Assembly (NCBI GenBank): GCA_052034625.1
Contig: JBPOII010000010.1
Span: forward strand, 44,858-108,857
Reading direction: 5' to 3'
Length of the DNA stretch: 64,000 bases
Origin: JAVBLP01 sp052034625
GTDB lineage: Bacteria; Elusimicrobiota; Endomicrobiia; Endomicrobiales; Endomicrobiaceae
The number at the start of each line of letters is the position of its first letter. Positions within the stretch are counted from its first letter, which is position 1. Below the pieces are notes generated by a model that did not search any database, had not been told where the DNA came from, and worked only from the letters and a program-made list of their open reading frames with translations. The position numbers and the translations under genes were made by a program. Shown here piece after piece: positions 8,571 through 17,730 of the stretch.

Positions 8571-10982
8571 TCAGTTTACTTCTCCTGCCAATTCATTAGC
8601 CATCTCTTTTATCTTTTTAAAATTAGTTTTTCCGCTGCCGAGGATAGGAAAATATTCCACTTTATAAAAGTTTTCTTTCTTAGGTATCCATAGCTTTGGA
8701 AGTCCTTTGGCACAAAGATTACTCCATATTTCATCTATGCTGTGATCACCTTTATAAAGCACGACAAGTTTTTCCCCTTTCTTTTTGTCAGAAACAGATG
8801 TGACAAAACAAAATCTTTCATCCTGATTTACTATATCATTTATCTCATCTTCGATCTTTATATGAGGAACCATCTCTCCGCCGATCTTACTGAACCTGCT
8901 TAATCTGTCGGTTATAGCTATAAAACCGTCCTCATCAATTATTGCAATATCGCCTGTAACATACCAACCGTCTTTTATTACTTCTGCCGTCTTTTGCGGA
9001 TCATTAAGATATCCTTTCATAACATTCGGGCCTTTCACAAGAAGTAGACCTTCGGCTCCGAAAGGCAAAAGTTCAAAAGTTTCTGAATTTACTATTTTAG
9101 CGGCCACACCCGGAAGCGGATGCCCGACAGTTCCGAGTTTATTACCTACTTGCACTTTGTTTGTTTTCGGATTTACAAAGCTGTGTATACCAAGAGAAAC
9201 TATTGGCGAAAGTTCTGTAGTACCATATCCTTCAAAAACAGTCTTTTCAAATTTATTATAAAAATCCAGAGACAATGTATCCTTGAGTTTTTCTGCACCT
9301 ACAACTATAAGCCTTAACGATTCAAACTGTTCTTTTGTACACTTTCTCTGATAAGCATTTAAAAAAGTCGGTGTTGAAAAAATTATAGTACACTTGTATT
9401 TTTCAACTATTTCGCCCACTTTTTGAGTATCCATAGGGCTTGTATGGAATACACCGCCTATACCCGTATAAAAAACCAACCACAAATTCGCCGTAAATCC
9501 AAATGAATGGAAGAACGGCAGAATACCGCAAAGAATATCATCATCCTGTATTCTTATCACAAGATAAGCCGCTTCAATATTTGAAACTACATTCTGATGT
9601 GTAAGCATTATACCTTTAGGATCGCCCGTAGTTCCGCTTGAAAATATAATTGCGGCAGTATCATTTATGTTCTTCTTATCGCCTTTAACAAAGATCTTTA
9701 CAAGCAGCCTTGCCGGCAGCAGAAGTACCGCAAGATATATGGGCAGCGAATCTGTCATCTTTACGCCGGCTTTTAGATCTTCAAGAAATACGGTCATATG
9801 ATCAAAGTGGTGCATATTTATTTTTTCAGTAAAAGCACAAGATGATATTATCGTCTTCATATCGCATTTATCTATACATTTTTGGATGATTTCTTTTGAA
9901 GAAGTGAAGTTTAGATTTACCGGTATTTTCCCTGCCATCATAATAGCAAGATTGGCAAGAGCATTGCCGGCTGAAGTAGGAAGGAGTATTCCTACCATTT
10001 CCTTTTCTTTTTTATTATCTTTAAAAAGCTTTTTTGAAAAAGTTAATGCCGCGGTCAATGTCTGTATAAAATTGAGTTTAACTCCTGTTGTATCAGCTAT
10101 ACAGAACTTAAAAGGATGTTTTTTTACTTCTTTAATGAAAGCTATATGAAGTTTTTTCTGGCTGTCGCCTCTAAGTTTAAAAGCTTCAGCTGAAAGTTCC
10201 TGCACTGCAAGTCTTACCTTGAAAGGCTGTGAATTTGAAGGCATAGGCTCACCTATGCTTAAAGTTACGGGATAAGGCACAACCTTAGGGAAATTCCATT
10301 TAAGTTTACTGTCGACAAAAGAAAAAGTAGAGCCCCAGATCCTGTCAATGTGGATCGGTATTATCGGAACATCAAGATTTCTTACTATAAACTCATAACC
10401 TCTTTTAAAAGGAAGCATATTGCCGGTATGGGTCAGGTCGCCTTCGGCAAAGATACAGACTATCTCGCCATTTTTTATAGCCTTTCTTGCTGCTTTTAAA
10501 GCTCTCCCGACTGCTTTTGGACTGTCTTTTTCATCTATAGGAATACTGTTAGCCGGAGTCATAAAAGGCTTGAGGAAAGGATGTTCGCTGAACTCCCTGC
10601 CGACAAAGAATTTTACAGGTCTTTTTATTCCTGAAAATATAATTGCATGGTCTATATATGAAACGGAATTGGAAACAAGAAGAGCTCCGCCATCTTTAGG
10701 GATATTATCATGCCCGACAGTTTTAATTTTATATACCGTGTGATTTAAAAACCATATCAAAGCATACAATGCACGCACAGGCTTTTCCGCAATAAAAAAT
10801 GCTCCTATTCCAACAATGGCAAGCAAAACCATTGTAAGAGTAGTTCCTAATATCGCAGGAATAAATCTAAGTATCGTTAAAGTAATAAGTGCAATCAGAA
10901 GCACAAAAAGGAAAAATAAAGTTTTAGGAAAAAGCAAAGTGACTATAAGCCTTTTTATCTTATTTATCTGTTCCATTTTCAT
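8571..10982 (-). CDS. Aas-like bifunctional acyltransferase / acyl-ACP synthetase
   Basis: An 803-residue inner-membrane protein. Two or three hydrophobic segments cover residues 15-65. A PlsC-type acyltransferase domain follows at about 85-280, then an AMP-binding synthetase at about 310-795. Synthetase motifs are IIFSSGTTGDPKGIMLTHQN, GYGTTELSP, WYVTGDIAIIDEDGF and the near-terminal SGKTNFKKIKE lysine. E. coli Aas re-acylates lysophospholipid using acyl-ACP it makes itself. Oddly, the acyltransferase HX4D motif reads NSVSYID: Ser106 replaces the catalytic His and Asp111 remains, so the acyltransferase half may be inactive. The start is the ATG at 10982 or the one at 10976. The acyl-ACP thioesterase gene nearby suggests linked fatty-acid metabolism. 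Confidence 0.88.
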   Translation of the reverse strand: MKMEQINKIKRLIVTLLFPKTLFFLFVLLIALITLTILRFIPAILGTTLTMVLLAIVGIGAFFIAEKPVRALYALIWFLNHTVYKIKTVGHDNIPKDGGALLVSNSVSYIDHAIIFSGIKRPVKFFVGREFSEHPFLKPFMTPANSIPIDEKDSPKAVGRALKAARKAIKNGEIVCIFAEGDLTHTGNMLPFKRGYEFIVRNLDVPIIPIHIDRIWGSTFSFVDSKLKWNFPKVVPYPVTLSIGEPMPSNSQPFKVRLAVQELSAEAFKLRGDSQKKLHIAFIKEVKKHPFKFCIADTTGVKLNFIQTLTAALTFSKKLFKDNKKEKEMVGILLPTSAGNALANLAIMMAGKIPVNLNFTSSKEIIQKCIDKCDMKTIISSCAFTEKINMHHFDHMTVFLEDLKAGVKMTDSLPIYLAVLLLPARLLVKIFVKGDKKNINDTAAIIFSSGTTGDPKGIMLTHQNVVSNIEAAYLVIRIQDDDILCGILPFFHSFGFTANLWLVFYTGIGGVFHTSPMDTQKVGEIVEKYKCTIIFSTPTFLNAYQRKCTKEQFESLRLIVVGAEKLKDTLSLDFYNKFEKTVFEGYGTTELSPIVSLGIHSFVNPKTNKVQVGNKLGTVGHPLPGVAAKIVNSETFELLPFGAEGLLLVKGPNVMKGYLNDPQKTAEVIKDGWYVTGDIAIIDEDGFIAITDRLSRFSKIGGEMVPHIKIEDEINDIVNQDERFCFVTSVSDKKKGEKLVVLYKGDHSIDEIWSNLCAKGLPKLWIPKKENFYKVEYFPILGSGKTNFKKIKEMANELAGEVN

Positions 10983-11117
10983 CTCTTTTATATTTTTTAT
11001 TTTTAAACCGGAATTTATATATTATATATTATTTCCAATATATTTTCATTAGTACACTCAATTATATTTGATTTTTTCAAAAAAAATAGTATAATTAATA
11101 CACTTGACTCAAACGTT

Positions 11118-11145
11118 TTGATATAGTGAAAATTTTTTATATAAT
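11118..11145 (+). promoter_or_regulatory. Promoter of tRNA-Asn
   Basis: TTGATA (11118-11123), a 16-nt spacer, and TATAAT (11140-11145) place the start about 5 nt before the mature tRNA 5' end. Confidence 0.65.
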
Positions 11146-11155
11146 ATAAATTAGT

Positions 11156-11227
11156 TCCGACGTAGCTCAATGGTGGAGCAATCGGCTGTTAACCGATCGG
11201 TTGCTGGTTCGAGCCCAGCCGTCGGAG
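11156..11227 (+). tRNA. tRNA-Asn (GTT)
   Basis: The cloverleaf folds fully. The acceptor arms TCCGACG/CGTCGGA pair and G73 follows. The D-arm starts GCTC, the anticodon stem ATCGG/CCGAT encloses loop CTGTTAA with anticodon GTT, and the T-arm is GCTGG-TTCGAGC-CCAGC. CCA is not encoded. A terminator follows at 11245. Confidence 0.97.
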
Positions 11228-11244
11228 CTTTTTATTTTTAAAGG

Positions 11245-11278
11245 ATCTGCTTAATATTAAAGTTAAGCAGATTTTTTT
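11245..11278 (+). terminator. Rho-independent terminator after tRNA-Asn
   Basis: ATCTGCTTAA (11245-11254) and TTAAGCAGAT (11263-11272) form a 10-bp stem with an 8-nt loop, followed by a T-run. Confidence 0.88.
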
Positions 11279-11350
11279 ATGAAGTATTTTGGGCTTTTTT
11301 CAAAGGGAAACGAAAAGAACGAAGATTTCTTTTTGGGCTTGCAGCCCAAC

Positions 11351-11534
11351 CCTGCCTCACTTTTAAAAAGTGAGCAAATCGCCGCCTCATTTGCATTCGC
11401 TTGAAAATATTTGTTGGTTTGCGAACTTGTAAAACGCTTATAAAGACTTTAAGGTGTTTTACTTCAAACAACGCAAACCGTGCTAAGCAAACACAAATAT
11501 TTTCTGCTCTCATAGACTCGCAAAAAGGGCGGCA
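11351..11534 (+). repeat. 185-bp nested-palindrome repeat, copy A
   Basis: It is nearly identical (about nine or ten differences by eye) to the reverse complement of 41001-41185. It contains nested inverted repeats that would fold into one long interrupted hairpin (details in the copy B entry). It lies about 120 bp downstream of tRNA-Asn. Confidence 0.9.
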
Positions 11535-11584
11535 TAAACGACAAAGACTAAACTACTAAAAAATATTAACTGCTGTTTTGTTGT

Positions 11585-11614
11585 GTCATCCCCGAAATTC
11601 GTAGTCGGGGATCC
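11585..11614 (+). repeat. REP-like palindrome
   Basis: GTCATCCCCGA...TCGGGGATCC, one of at least five similar units in the window (also 11647, 40595, 41283 and 57222). Confidence 0.8.
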
Positions 11615-11646
11615 TTTTGTCTTTTGTCTTTTTTATTTTTTAACTT

Positions 11647-11675
11647 GGATTCCCGACAAAGACACTCGGGAATGA
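11647..11675 (-). repeat. REP-like palindrome, opposite orientation
   Basis: GGATTCCCGA...TCGGGAATGAC is the reverse complement of the same unit as at 11585, placed 32 bp away, so the pair could form a larger hairpin. Confidence 0.8.
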
Positions 11676-11799
11676 CACGACACTGCTATACCCCTCACCC
11701 TACCCTCTCCCGCAAGGGGCGAGAAAAAAAGGCAGATGTTTCGACTCGCACTTTCAGTGCTCACTCAACATGACAGGCAATTTTAACCAATACAATTTT

Positions 11800-11829
11800 T
11801 TGCAATTAATTTTATGCAATTGATATAAT
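11800..11829 (+). promoter_or_regulatory. Promoter of the acyl-ACP thioesterase gene
   Basis: TTGCAA (11800-11805), an 18-nt spacer, and TATAAT (11824-11829) preceded by TGA, an extended -10. The predicted start near 11836 leaves a 24-nt leader with AAGGAG. Confidence 0.72.
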
Positions 11830-11859
11830 ACAATAAACCTTAACATAAGGAGTTTGTAT

Positions 11860-12588
11860 ATGGTGGAAGAAGAATTTAAGGTCCGGTATTATGAGATCGG
11901 ACCTGATCATAATATACCTTTATGGACATTGCAGAGCTATTTCCAACAGGCTGCGGCAATAGATGCAAAAAATCTTTCATACGGGACTGAAAAACTTTTT
12001 GCTGAAGGTATAGCATGGGTATTGATAAGCATAAAATTTAAAATACTAAAAAATATAAACACGATTAAAAAAGTAAAGATCAAGACTTGGCATTGCTACA
12101 GCGATAAAATATACAGCCGAAGAGATTTTGTAATATATGACGAAAAAGGCGATGAGTTTATTCACGGCACAAGTTTATGGCTTATATTGGATCTTGCAAC
12201 AAGAAAAATAGCAAGAACACCTCAATCTATGCTTGAACAAAAAATAGACAGTATTAAAGATATTGAACCCGAAATGATAAAAACACCTGATCTGCAAGAA
12301 GAAACTCCTCTTAAAAGTATCATAATAAGAACAAGAGTTGAAGATCTTGATATGAACAACCATGTTAACAATACGCATTTTACTGCTTGGGCTATTGAAG
12401 GAATGCCTGAAGATATAAGGAAAAATAAAAGTTTAAAAGAAATAAGCGTAAATTTTAAAGCTGAAGTGAAAGCCGGCGAAAATATTATAGTGCAGACTTA
12501 TTTAACAGAAGAAAATAAATACCAACATATACTGCTACAGGAAAGCAGCGGAAAGATTACCGCATCCGCTTATAGTATTTGGGTATAA
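11860..12588 (+). CDS. Acyl-ACP thioesterase, FatA/FatB family
   Basis: A 242-residue double hot-dog protein that releases free fatty acids from acyl-ACP. The first hot-dog domain starts EEEFKVRYYEIGPDHNIPLWTL and has WVLISIKFKILK. The second has VEDLDMNNHVNNTHFTAW, where Asp/Asn and His form the conserved catalytic set. Length fits bacterial acyl-ACP thioesterases (about 240-250). The ATG at 11860 is chosen because AAGGAG (11847-11852) is spaced correctly; an in-frame TTG six bases upstream is less likely. It is convergent with the giant gene, only 6 nt from its stop. Together with the Aas-like enzyme it could recycle or export fatty acids. Confidence 0.9.
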   Translation: MVEEEFKVRYYEIGPDHNIPLWTLQSYFQQAAAIDAKNLSYGTEKLFAEGIAWVLISIKFKILKNINTIKKVKIKTWHCYSDKIYSRRDFVIYDEKGDEFIHGTSLWLILDLATRKIARTPQSMLEQKIDSIKDIEPEMIKTPDLQEETPLKSIIIRTRVEDLDMNNHVNNTHFTAWAIEGMPEDIRKNKSLKEISVNFKAEVKAGENIIVQTYLTEENKYQHILLQESSGKITASAYSIWV

Positions 12589-12594
12589 ATAAGT

Positions 12595-15500
12595 TTATGC
12601 AGCAGCAAGTATTGCTTTTACTGCCAGCACTCCTGACTGCTTAACTGCTTTTTCAAAATTATTACGATCTATCTTTAATCCCATAAGTTCACTGATCTCC
12701 GATAATGCCATTGCAATTGATGCAGATTTTACTCTGTTTTCCGTTTTGACATATCTTTTTACAGGTTCGATCGATAGATTATCTATAGTGTTTTGAAGTT
12801 TTACAGACAGCTGATCTGCTGTTAATTTGACTGAACTGAGTTTCATAAATTTTGCATATAAGCCGACTATTTCATAATCACTGTTTATCTGTTCCAATGC
12901 ATCTACATCACTAACATCAATTATAATAGAATCAGGATCATATCCGAGAAGTTCAAATAGAGAAATCGCCATTATCATTTCTTCAGTTGAATATTTTTTA
13001 AACACTACAGTTTCACCCAAATTATTCTCTATTATCTTCCCAATACTTCTATTATCTTCAATATATGCAATAGCTGCCAGCGCCGCTATATGCATACTCT
13101 TATCTTCCGGTGAGGCTTTATAAGATATGACCTGCTCCTTAAAAATATCGGAATATTTCTTAAAATCAGCTTTTTTATCTTTATATTTATAAGCTGCCTG
13201 CCCTATTACGGCATTCAGTAAAAAGATATTATTTAGATCTTTAGCATCGATATTTGAGCTGTAATAATTGAGCAATGAATATAATTCTTCTATATCTATC
13301 ATATCGGAAGATACTAGATTATATAAAGATCTTAAAGAAGCATTGATATCAATATCATCAATTTTCATACCATCGCTTTCATTGTATAGATATTTTCTCA
13401 CATCGGCTGCATAATTGCCTGCTCTTTGTATATATTCTCCTTCATATTTATTTAAAGCAGGAAGCATTATAATTTCAGACTCATAATACAATCCGTAAAT
13501 AAAATGTTTAAACTTTTCTTTAATATGTTCTTTTCTTTCTGTTTCAGCAGACTCAAACTCTCTTCCAAGCTTATCAATTATTAATTTTATCTTCTCTGCC
13601 TCATGACTTTCAGATCCGGATACAATAATTTTTAAATGTTCAAACATTTCAGGCATATTGCTAATATCAAAATCCGCTCTATCTAATATCTGAAGCAGTA
13701 CAAGAATACCCCTGCCCTTTATTCCTCCAAACTCCATATCTTTAAACAGCGTATCATTTAGAGTTTTCTTATCTTTTAAAGAAGCTGTTTTGTTTACAAT
13801 TTCTACTCCGTACAGATAGTAATCCTGTAAAGACTTTTCAATAGATCTTATATTCAAACCTTTTGCACTTTGTATAAGTTTAGATAGAATACTTGTTCCG
13901 TTTTTAACAGTTGATATTTGTTCAATGATATTTTCTGATACTTCAGGCAATTCAATTATCACTGCTGAAGAAGTGTTTAAGTTCTCCAATATTTTTTCAT
14001 TTACATTGTCTACAGGTATGCTTATCACTTTCCCATAAGAGTTTTCGGAAGGTATAAAATCTCTCATAAGCCTGAAACCGAATTTCTCTTTTAACTTTAT
14101 ATCCAGCTCAGTTTTCTTTTCGGCATTTTCTTCTTTTGTCTTAAATATTACAGCTTTGCCTCTTGTTAAATGAAATATGGAATCTGCAAAATTCAATGCA
14201 TTATCATGATCTATTTCAATCGTAATCCCGTCAAATATATTCAGTATCTCTTTCACTTTTTCAATGTTCTCATTATAAGAAATACTTTCATCATAAATAT
14301 AGTCGGCACTTATGCTTATCCCTTGAGTTTTTGCATTAGAGATAATCTCTTGTATTCTGCGAACCTTTATATCATTTATATATTTTTCTAAAGTATCATT
14401 AGAAATACTGTCGACAACAACAGAGTGTTTTCTAGCATAGATCTTTTTTGCTATATTCAGTTCAAAATCTTTCACTGAATCAAGCGATTCTTTATTAAGC
14501 AGATTTTGTCCTAGAGCAAACTTGCTTTCATAAAAACTTGATACTTCAAGAGATATGTCCATATAACCTTCAAGTTCAGCTTCATATCTCCAGTCAATAA
14601 AAGCACTGTCCAGCCAATCAGTATAAGCATAGAAAGGTAAATAACCTGAAATATTTAAAGCCTTAAAGTCGGTATCTTGTGCAATAATGGAAACAAATGA
14701 GTTTATATCTTCTATTTTGCCAAGCATTCTGTCAGTGCTTAAAGAAGCAATATTAATTCCTATACTGCTTCCTGTTAAAAAAGGTCTTTTTTCAATAGTT
14801 TCCGTTTCTCTGAAATTCTGTCTAAGCTCTTCCGCTCCTCTTTGAATTTGGCTGAAAAGTTTATATTTTGCCGGAACATTAGTTGTTACATCCCAATCAA
14901 AATCTTTCATTTCATATATATTATCTGAGTAAGATGATAAAGATTTATTCCCGTTAAATCCTAGATCGCTTTCAACCGTAATAATATCAATGTTTTTAGT
15001 GTTCAGAGCAGCATTCATATATTTATTTCCAGCAGGATTTAAAACACCTTCTTTAATTTCTTTTAATAATTGTGCATATGCCATTGCATATGCCTGTTCT
15101 ATATTAATACCTGAAAAACTTATAACTTTAACAAAAAAATCTATCCCTTGTTCAGAAACATTTATATATACTCTAAAAGAACTTTTCCCTTCAGCATTTT
15201 CAGCTGTCATTACAGGGAGGAAATCCTCACCCAATGAACCGATATCAATATATTCATATCTGGTAAAAGTTATAGGGATAATACCATTTGAATAATAATC
15301 TTCTATGTTCCGTTTTGCAGAATAATAATTATCGGCATTATCGGCAGTTCTGATAACAATATCATTTGTCTGCTCACTTAAAGAGTTTTCATATACAATT
15401 TTTGTTATATTGGAAGGCGATTTATATAAATTAACAAAATCTTTAAATGAGCCTGTTTTTATTATACTCTGCATTGTTCTTTTTATTCTCTGTATGAATG

Positions 15501-17691
15501 AAACTATTTTTGTCCTTACTGGAGATATATATTTTTCCGTTTCTTTTAAAACTTCATTAAACAACGGCTTTTTAAAAGCAAAACTTTGAATAATGTAATG
15601 AGTTATTATATTTGAAGAGAGTGCAGCAGAAAATGACAATGTAGGACTTCCTGTTGAAAACATTGAAAGGGCATATGTTCCAAATGTAGCAAAAGATAAT
15701 ATAAAACTTTTACGTATGTATTGTGAAAAATCAGATATAAAAGATTTAAATGTATAAGGTTCAGAGTCGCTTTTTGCTGCTATAAAAATGAAGAGATTAT
15801 GTAAAAGTGCAAAAACTGCCGCGGCAGACGTAAAAATAACAGCAGGAGTAAATATTCCAACATACAATAAATATAATCCAGGAACCCAAAAAAGAGCTTC
15901 CCAAATAGGAGCAAACACTGCAGCTACAAGTTTTTGAGATCTTGTTTTCATTAAAGGATCAAGTAAAGATAATGGTTTTGGTACTTTATTCAAATACTCT
16001 TTTACAGTATTGGGATTACTTTCAAGAAACAAAAACTTTACAGGAAAACCATAAATTGCACTTAATCGCTTACTTTCAGTTGCTAATCTTCCAACAAGTC
16101 TTTGTTTGCTGCCTACGTCCATAATAAATATTACTTCGTCAAAAGGTTCTCCAATCTTTTTATTTATTAAATCTCTATCTTTCAGATATGTGTCCAGTTT
16201 ATATACAACTTTACTTTGTAAAAGTTTACTAAAAGACATAGTGCTACGTGCCGACTTGCACTCAACTATACTGATCTTTCCTTTCTTATCTTTTACGACT
16301 ATATCTAATTCGGTTACATATTTTCCGGATTCATCTTGAACCTCATAACCGCTCTTTATGATCTCATATCCCAATTCCGACATTTCCGCTACAGACTTTA
16401 ATTCAAGCAAAAGTCCGACATATCTGCTATAAATTGTTCCATAAAGGATTCTCCCCGGACTATTGATTGGTCCCTCAGGGTTACCATATGTAAAATCTTT
16501 TGCATATTCTGAAGACCATTCATTTAAATCCTTTGCTATTTCTTCTGTTGTTTTCGGGATATCAACTATTTCATCGGCAAACTTAAACTCAAAGCGTCCG
16601 TCATTACTATATTCTTCATTTAATTCTTCCATTCTTTCCTTAATCGCCGCCTTAATTCCTTCCATTCCTCTTGCATCTATAACAATTATATGTTTGTGAA
16701 CTTTTCCATATTGCAAAACTGCTTGCGAAGAATTTAAATGTTCTATCATAGACTCCAAATAATCCTTCCTTAATTCTTGAGCTGCGTCTGCAACAAGGCT
16801 TATTAAACCGTTTGATTCTAAAGGATTTTTTATAGATGCAGTATATCTTTTGATTGCCCTTACCGCTTTAGCTTTCTTTTCACTTATACTTAATGAATCG
16901 TTAGTCAAAGCCTCTAATGCCTCTTTGATATCTGAAGACTCTTTACCCGTTTTTTCAACATGTCCGGTTTGAGCTTCATTAAGAAATTTTACAGCTTTCT
17001 TAATAGAACCCCTGCCAAATCTTTTAAGGCCTTCTTCTTCTTTAGACTCTTCTGTTGCCTCATGAAAAAATATGTGATTTGTATGTATAAAAGTTCTTCT
17101 ATTGGAAGAGTCTTCTATAACAGCATCGCTCCAAGTCAATTGTCCGGGTACATTTATATTTGTTTTTATTATTTTTTGCCCTTCTGACAGTTTTTTAAGC
17201 ACTGCAAGCTTTACCCATGCAGCTTCATATGTATCAGACATGACTGCCAGAGCTTCTTCCTTATCTACCTGATCTCCTAAAGAATCTAATATAGAATTTA
17301 CAGCTCTATAATATGCTGCTGATTTTGCAGTTAAAAGTATCCCCTTTTCATTAAAAATAGGTTCACAGTCTTGCGGAGAAAGCGTAAGTGATTCTCTGCT
17401 GCGTTTTCCTTTTTTAGGAATTTGTTTCTCTTCAGATACAGGCAAGGTGAAGTCAAGTCCTTGCCCTTCCATTGCGATCAAGGCTCTTTTAGGACTTTTA
17501 AGAGGTATATCGTACATAGATTGAGAAGCTCTGTCGATTAAGATTGACGCAACTGTTCTGGAAACTATTCTAAATATATCGCTATTTATATTTTGCTCGT
17601 GTAAATACCTGTGAAAATTATAACTGCTCGGAACACCTTCAATCTTATCAAGAAAAGTTTTAAACTCTTTCCCTATGTCTGAGTCGGGCAT
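12595..17691 (-). CDS. Giant exported-type protein, downstream part after second in-frame stop
   Basis: 1,698 residues from ATG 17691, of unrecognised function. It lies in the same frame as the ORFs at 17731-18531 and 18601-19845, from which single TAA codons separate it. Residues about 425-560 look like a PD-(D/E)XK nuclease core: ELD (461-463), then IVECKSA with Glu477 and Lys479. Strongly hydrophobic segments lie at about 588-637 and 662-700. The rest is long, mostly helical and Glu/Lys/Ile-rich. The C-terminus ends ILAAA, like the IMAAA end of the intact relative at 26530-31977, and both have a hydrophobic block ending in an N-I-x-(S/T)-H-x-I-I pattern. As an independent product it lacks a signal peptide, so it is most likely the 3' part of one broken or recoded gene. 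Confidence 0.75.
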   Translation of the reverse strand: MPDSDIGKEFKTFLDKIEGVPSSYNFHRYLHEQNINSDIFRIVSRTVASILIDRASQSMYDIPLKSPKRALIAMEGQGLDFTLPVSEEKQIPKKGKRSRESLTLSPQDCEPIFNEKGILLTAKSAAYYRAVNSILDSLGDQVDKEEALAVMSDTYEAAWVKLAVLKKLSEGQKIIKTNINVPGQLTWSDAVIEDSSNRRTFIHTNHIFFHEATEESKEEEGLKRFGRGSIKKAVKFLNEAQTGHVEKTGKESSDIKEALEALTNDSLSISEKKAKAVRAIKRYTASIKNPLESNGLISLVADAAQELRKDYLESMIEHLNSSQAVLQYGKVHKHIIVIDARGMEGIKAAIKERMEELNEEYSNDGRFEFKFADEIVDIPKTTEEIAKDLNEWSSEYAKDFTYGNPEGPINSPGRILYGTIYSRYVGLLLELKSVAEMSELGYEIIKSGYEVQDESGKYVTELDIVVKDKKGKISIVECKSARSTMSFSKLLQSKVVYKLDTYLKDRDLINKKIGEPFDEVIFIMDVGSKQRLVGRLATESKRLSAIYGFPVKFLFLESNPNTVKEYLNKVPKPLSLLDPLMKTRSQKLVAAVFAPIWEALFWVPGLYLLYVGIFTPAVIFTSAAAVFALLHNLFIFIAAKSDSEPYTFKSFISDFSQYIRKSFILSFATFGTYALSMFSTGSPTLSFSAALSSNIITHYIIQSFAFKKPLFNEVLKETEKYISPVRTKIVSFIQRIKRTMQSIIKTGSFKDFVNLYKSPSNITKIVYENSLSEQTNDIVIRTADNADNYYSAKRNIEDYYSNGIIPITFTRYEYIDIGSLGEDFLPVMTAENAEGKSSFRVYINVSEQGIDFFVKVISFSGINIEQAYAMAYAQLLKEIKEGVLNPAGNKYMNAALNTKNIDIITVESDLGFNGNKSLSSYSDNIYEMKDFDWDVTTNVPAKYKLFSQIQRGAEELRQNFRETETIEKRPFLTGSSIGINIASLSTDRMLGKIEDINSFVSIIAQDTDFKALNISGYLPFYAYTDWLDSAFIDWRYEAELEGYMDISLEVSSFYESKFALGQNLLNKESLDSVKDFELNIAKKIYARKHSVVVDSISNDTLEKYINDIKVRRIQEIISNAKTQGISISADYIYDESISYNENIEKVKEILNIFDGITIEIDHDNALNFADSIFHLTRGKAVIFKTKEENAEKKTELDIKLKEKFGFRLMRDFIPSENSYGKVISIPVDNVNEKILENLNTSSAVIIELPEVSENIIEQISTVKNGTSILSKLIQSAKGLNIRSIEKSLQDYYLYGVEIVNKTASLKDKKTLNDTLFKDMEFGGIKGRGILVLLQILDRADFDISNMPEMFEHLKIIVSGSESHEAEKIKLIIDKLGREFESAETERKEHIKEKFKHFIYGLYYESEIIMLPALNKYEGEYIQRAGNYAADVRKYLYNESDGMKIDDIDINASLRSLYNLVSSDMIDIEELYSLLNYYSSNIDAKDLNNIFLLNAVIGQAAYKYKDKKADFKKYSDIFKEQVISYKASPEDKSMHIAALAAIAYIEDNRSIGKIIENNLGETVVFKKYSTEEMIMAISLFELLGYDPDSIIIDVSDVDALEQINSDYEIVGLYAKFMKLSSVKLTADQLSVKLQNTIDNLSIEPVKRYVKTENRVKSASIAMALSEISELMGLKIDRNNFEKAVKQSGVLAVKAILAAA

Positions 17692-17730
17692 ATTTATTGC
17701 ATAAAACTCATCTATTTCATGTTTTACAAG

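Larger units (their letters stand above)
11279..11799. repeat. Repeat-rich intergenic spacer downstream of tRNA-Asn
   Basis: No convincing gene is seen. The spacer holds copy A of a 185-bp nested palindrome (11351-11534), two REP-like palindromes (11585-11614 and 11647-11675), a GC-rich CCCTCACCC...GGGGCGAG palindromic unit (11691-11724), and a CGACTCGC...CATGAC unit (about 11738-11773). All these unit types recur downstream of tRNA-Ser at 40.5-41.3 kb. An open reading frame at 11277-11513 is only the repeat read through. Confidence 0.85.

Noticed and set aside
11277..11513. 78-residue open frame on the minus strand
   Set aside because: It coincides with a nested-palindrome repeat and its translation has no family features; the other copy of the repeat is not open in the same way.
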